From Actinomycetes bacterium (lineage in GTDB: Bacteria > Actinomycetota > Acidimicrobiia > Acidimicrobiales > Acidimicrobiaceae), in contig JAKASN010000117.1 in assembly GCA_021819025.1 (NCBI GenBank), positions 1 through 6,420 of the forward strand: a stretch of 6,420 nucleotides of DNA, in the 5' to 3' direction. This document shows, in pieces, positions 5,424 to 6,420 of the stretch; the stretch's first letter is position 1; each line of letters begins with the position of its first letter. Below the pieces are notes generated by a model that saw only the letters and a program-made list of their open reading frames with translations, was not told the DNA's origin and did no database searches. Made by a program: the position numbers and the translations under genes.

Positions 5424-5440
5424 TGCATATATATCGGCAT
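5424..5440 (+). promoter_or_regulatory. Extended -10-like box, copy 4, before the methyltransferase/helicase region
   Basis: TGCATATATAT (5424-5434) is followed by CGGCATACGACCAACG, where the other copies have ATGGAACCAACG. The ATG has become ATA, so this transcript would have a leader of about 20-45 bases before the starts at 5466 or 5482. Confidence 0.55.
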
Positions 5441-5465
5441 ACGACCAACGCGGTCGCTGAACGGA

Positions 5466-5546
5466 ATGGAACCCCAGGCTCATGCGCACCAGAACCAGAA
5501 CGAAGCCAACTTGGGAGCAGCTCGACCTCTTCGCCGACATCGATGA
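5466..5546 (+). CDS. Possible 26-aa leader peptide
   Basis: ATGGAACCCCAGG opens a 26-codon frame (MEPQAHAHQNQNEANLGAAR then PLRRHR) that ends at TGA 5546. It again starts MEP like the Prim-Pol genes, and it is the first ATG after the promoter box. It overlaps the start of the long gene at 5482 in another frame. It may be a leader peptide or a chance frame; there is no homology or ribosome site to support it. Confidence 0.25.
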   Translation: MEPQAHAHQNQNEANLGAARPLRRHR

Positions 5547-6420
5547 ATATCCAACGGAAGGAATCGACCATGGAGAACCAGTACACCCAGATAGTCAGGA
5601 ATTTTCTCGGGGACAACCCGCAGCTGTTCCGCTCATCGGGGCCAGCGATCAAAGCGGAGCTGGCGAACGACCTGGCGACCGAGATCGCATCGCGGGTGAG
5701 GGAACTGACCCCGGCATTGGCCGAACCGGAGATGACCCCGCTGATGACGGCACAGCAGCGCGAGGGGATCACCAACATGGCGAGACTGCGGGCAGAGGAG
5801 ATAGCGCTGCACGAGACTTTGTACTCGATGCTCTAGACTCCGAACCCCCGCGTTTTGTCCTACCCGCCAGCCATACCCTGGTGCCTTCGGGATCAAAGGC
5901 GCGAGCCGAGGCCAACATCGCCGCCATCAGAATACTAAAGCACATCGAAACCGACGGTCCCGGCGCCGACGGGGCAGGGGAGCGCGAACACCGCTTCGCC
6001 ACTGGCCCAGAACAGGAAGTCCTCGCCCGCTACTCCGGCTGGGGAGCATGCCAGGAGATCTTCGATGAGAAGATCGAGAGCTTTGCCACCCTCCGCAGCG
6101 AGCTCAAGAGCCTCCTTGCCCCAGGCGAGTACCGCGCCGCCCGCCACTCCACCCTCACCGCGCACTACACCGATCCCGCTATCGCCGATGCGATGTTCGC
6201 AGCCATCGAGGGCCTCGGGCTTCCCCCGGATGCCGCCATCCTGGAACCGGGATGCGGCACCGGCAACTTCATCGGCCTGCGCCAAGGCTACGGCTTCGTC
6301 GGGATCGAGCTCGACCCGACCTCGGCCTCCATCGCCCAGCTGCTCTATCCAGATGCGGCGATCATCGCCAAGGACTTCGCGGAAAAGAAGGGCGGAGGAT
6401 TCGACGCGGCTGTCGGCAAC
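5482..6420 (+). CDS. N-terminal part of a large N6-DNA methyltransferase/helicase-type protein (runs off the window)
   Basis: The frame is open from ATG 5482 to the window edge (313 codons). From about codon 119 on it matches the N-terminus of the very large plasmid/ICE/phage proteins that join an adenine-methyltransferase fold to an SNF2-type helicase: ARAEANIAAIRILKHIE, EQEVLARYSGWGACQEIFDE, ARHSTLTAHYTDPAIADAMF, then the SAM-binding motif LEPGCGTGNF (E255 onward). The last residues, DAAVGN, are the start of the catalytic NPP(F/Y) motif, cut by the window end. The helicase part would lie beyond. Codons 1-34 look protein-like (TWEQLDLFADIDEYPTEGID). Codons 35-118 are Gly/Asp/Arg-rich and coincide with the 88-aa gene in another frame. 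ATG 5482 is the only ATG; the one in-frame alternative is GTG 5881, which would cut into family homology. No good ribosome site is visible for either. Confidence 0.8.
   Translation, partial: MRTRTRTKPTWEQLDLFADIDEYPTEGIDHGEPVHPDSQEFSRGQPAAVPLIGASDQSGAGERPGDRDRIAGEGTDPGIGRTGDDPADDGTAARGDHQHGETAGRGDSAARDFVLDALDSEPPRFVLPASHTLVPSGSKARAEANIAAIRILKHIETDGPGADGAGEREHRFATGPEQEVLARYSGWGACQEIFDEKIESFATLRSELKSLLAPGEYRAARHSTLTAHYTDPAIADAMFAAIEGLGLPPDAAILEPGCGTGNFIGLRQGYGFVGIELDPTSASIAQLLYPDAAIIAKDFAEKKGGGFDAAVGN
5570..5836 (+). CDS. Helical hypothetical protein, 88 aa, nested in the long gene
   Basis: I do not recognise the family. The protein (MENQYTQIVRNFLGDNPQLF...ETLYSML) has normal composition and predicted helices nearly throughout, with Leu/Ala/Glu spacing typical of a small globular or dimerising protein. 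GGAAGGA seven bases before ATG 5570 is a good Shine-Dalgarno site, one of the few on the plus strand. It lies wholly inside the open frame that starts at 5482. Its composition is far more protein-like than the long gene's frame across the same bases, so it is the real product of 5570-5836 and the long frame there is probably a linker or unused. It ends with TAG at 5834-5836, about where clear homology of the long gene begins. Confidence 0.72.
   Translation: MENQYTQIVRNFLGDNPQLFRSSGPAIKAELANDLATEIASRVRELTPALAEPEMTPLMTAQQREGITNMARLRAEEIALHETLYSML

Noticed and set aside
5820..5840. Programmed -1 frameshift joining the 88-aa protein to the long gene
   Set aside because: The frames differ by the right amount, but I see no slippery heptamer near the end of the small gene, so I do not call it. 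Kept only as an alternative within the nested-gene finding.

Overview
The window looks like a piece of a bacterial mobile element (plasmid or integrative element) from a high-GC host. The evidence is a replication and DNA-processing gene set (a Prim-Pol primase, a Prim-Pol-like paralogue, a large methyltransferase/helicase-type protein), phage/plasmid-style small genes, a decayed gene copy and repeated control regions. Clear Shine-Dalgarno sites (GAGGAG, AGGAG, AGAGG) ahead of several genes point to Bacteria. The host lineage cannot be fixed from this sequence.

Layout. Positions 1-454 hold a control region and a decayed copy of the Prim-Pol-like gene found intact at 4646. Positions 479-3204 carry five genes on the minus strand, read right to left: an 'NLTPHEI' phage/plasmid-type small protein (3204-2854), a 123-aa protein with a misplaced internal duplication (2754-2383), a basic 121-aa helical protein (2367-2002), a RecB-like PD-(D/E)XK nuclease (1832-846) and a 120-aa unknown protein (841-479). 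Positions 3205-3386 form a divergent control region. Then, on the plus strand, come an apparently intact Prim-Pol primase (3387-4244), a roughly 400-bp non-coding stretch with an AT-rich tract and two 22-bp direct repeats (possible origin or binding site), a 200-aa Prim-Pol-like protein that seems to have lost its catalytic residues (4646-5248), a second copy of the control region (5249-5465), an 88-aa helical protein (5570-5836), and the beginning of a large N6-methyltransferase/helicase-type gene that runs off the right edge (5482-6420). The 88-aa gene lies wholly inside the long gene's open frame.

Common theme. Four plus-strand units are preceded by the same box, TGCATATATAT or a one-base variant. 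In three of them the box ends 4-6 bases before an ATGGAACCAA start, with no Shine-Dalgarno site. That looks like an extended -10 promoter driving leaderless mRNAs. Upstream of two of these boxes lies a conserved bulged hairpin and a second, minus-facing TATA-rich box. The primase, its dead-looking paralogue and the methyltransferase/helicase gene may therefore be one co-regulated module, with the nuclease operon fired divergently. The functional link is inference; the shared DNA is directly visible.
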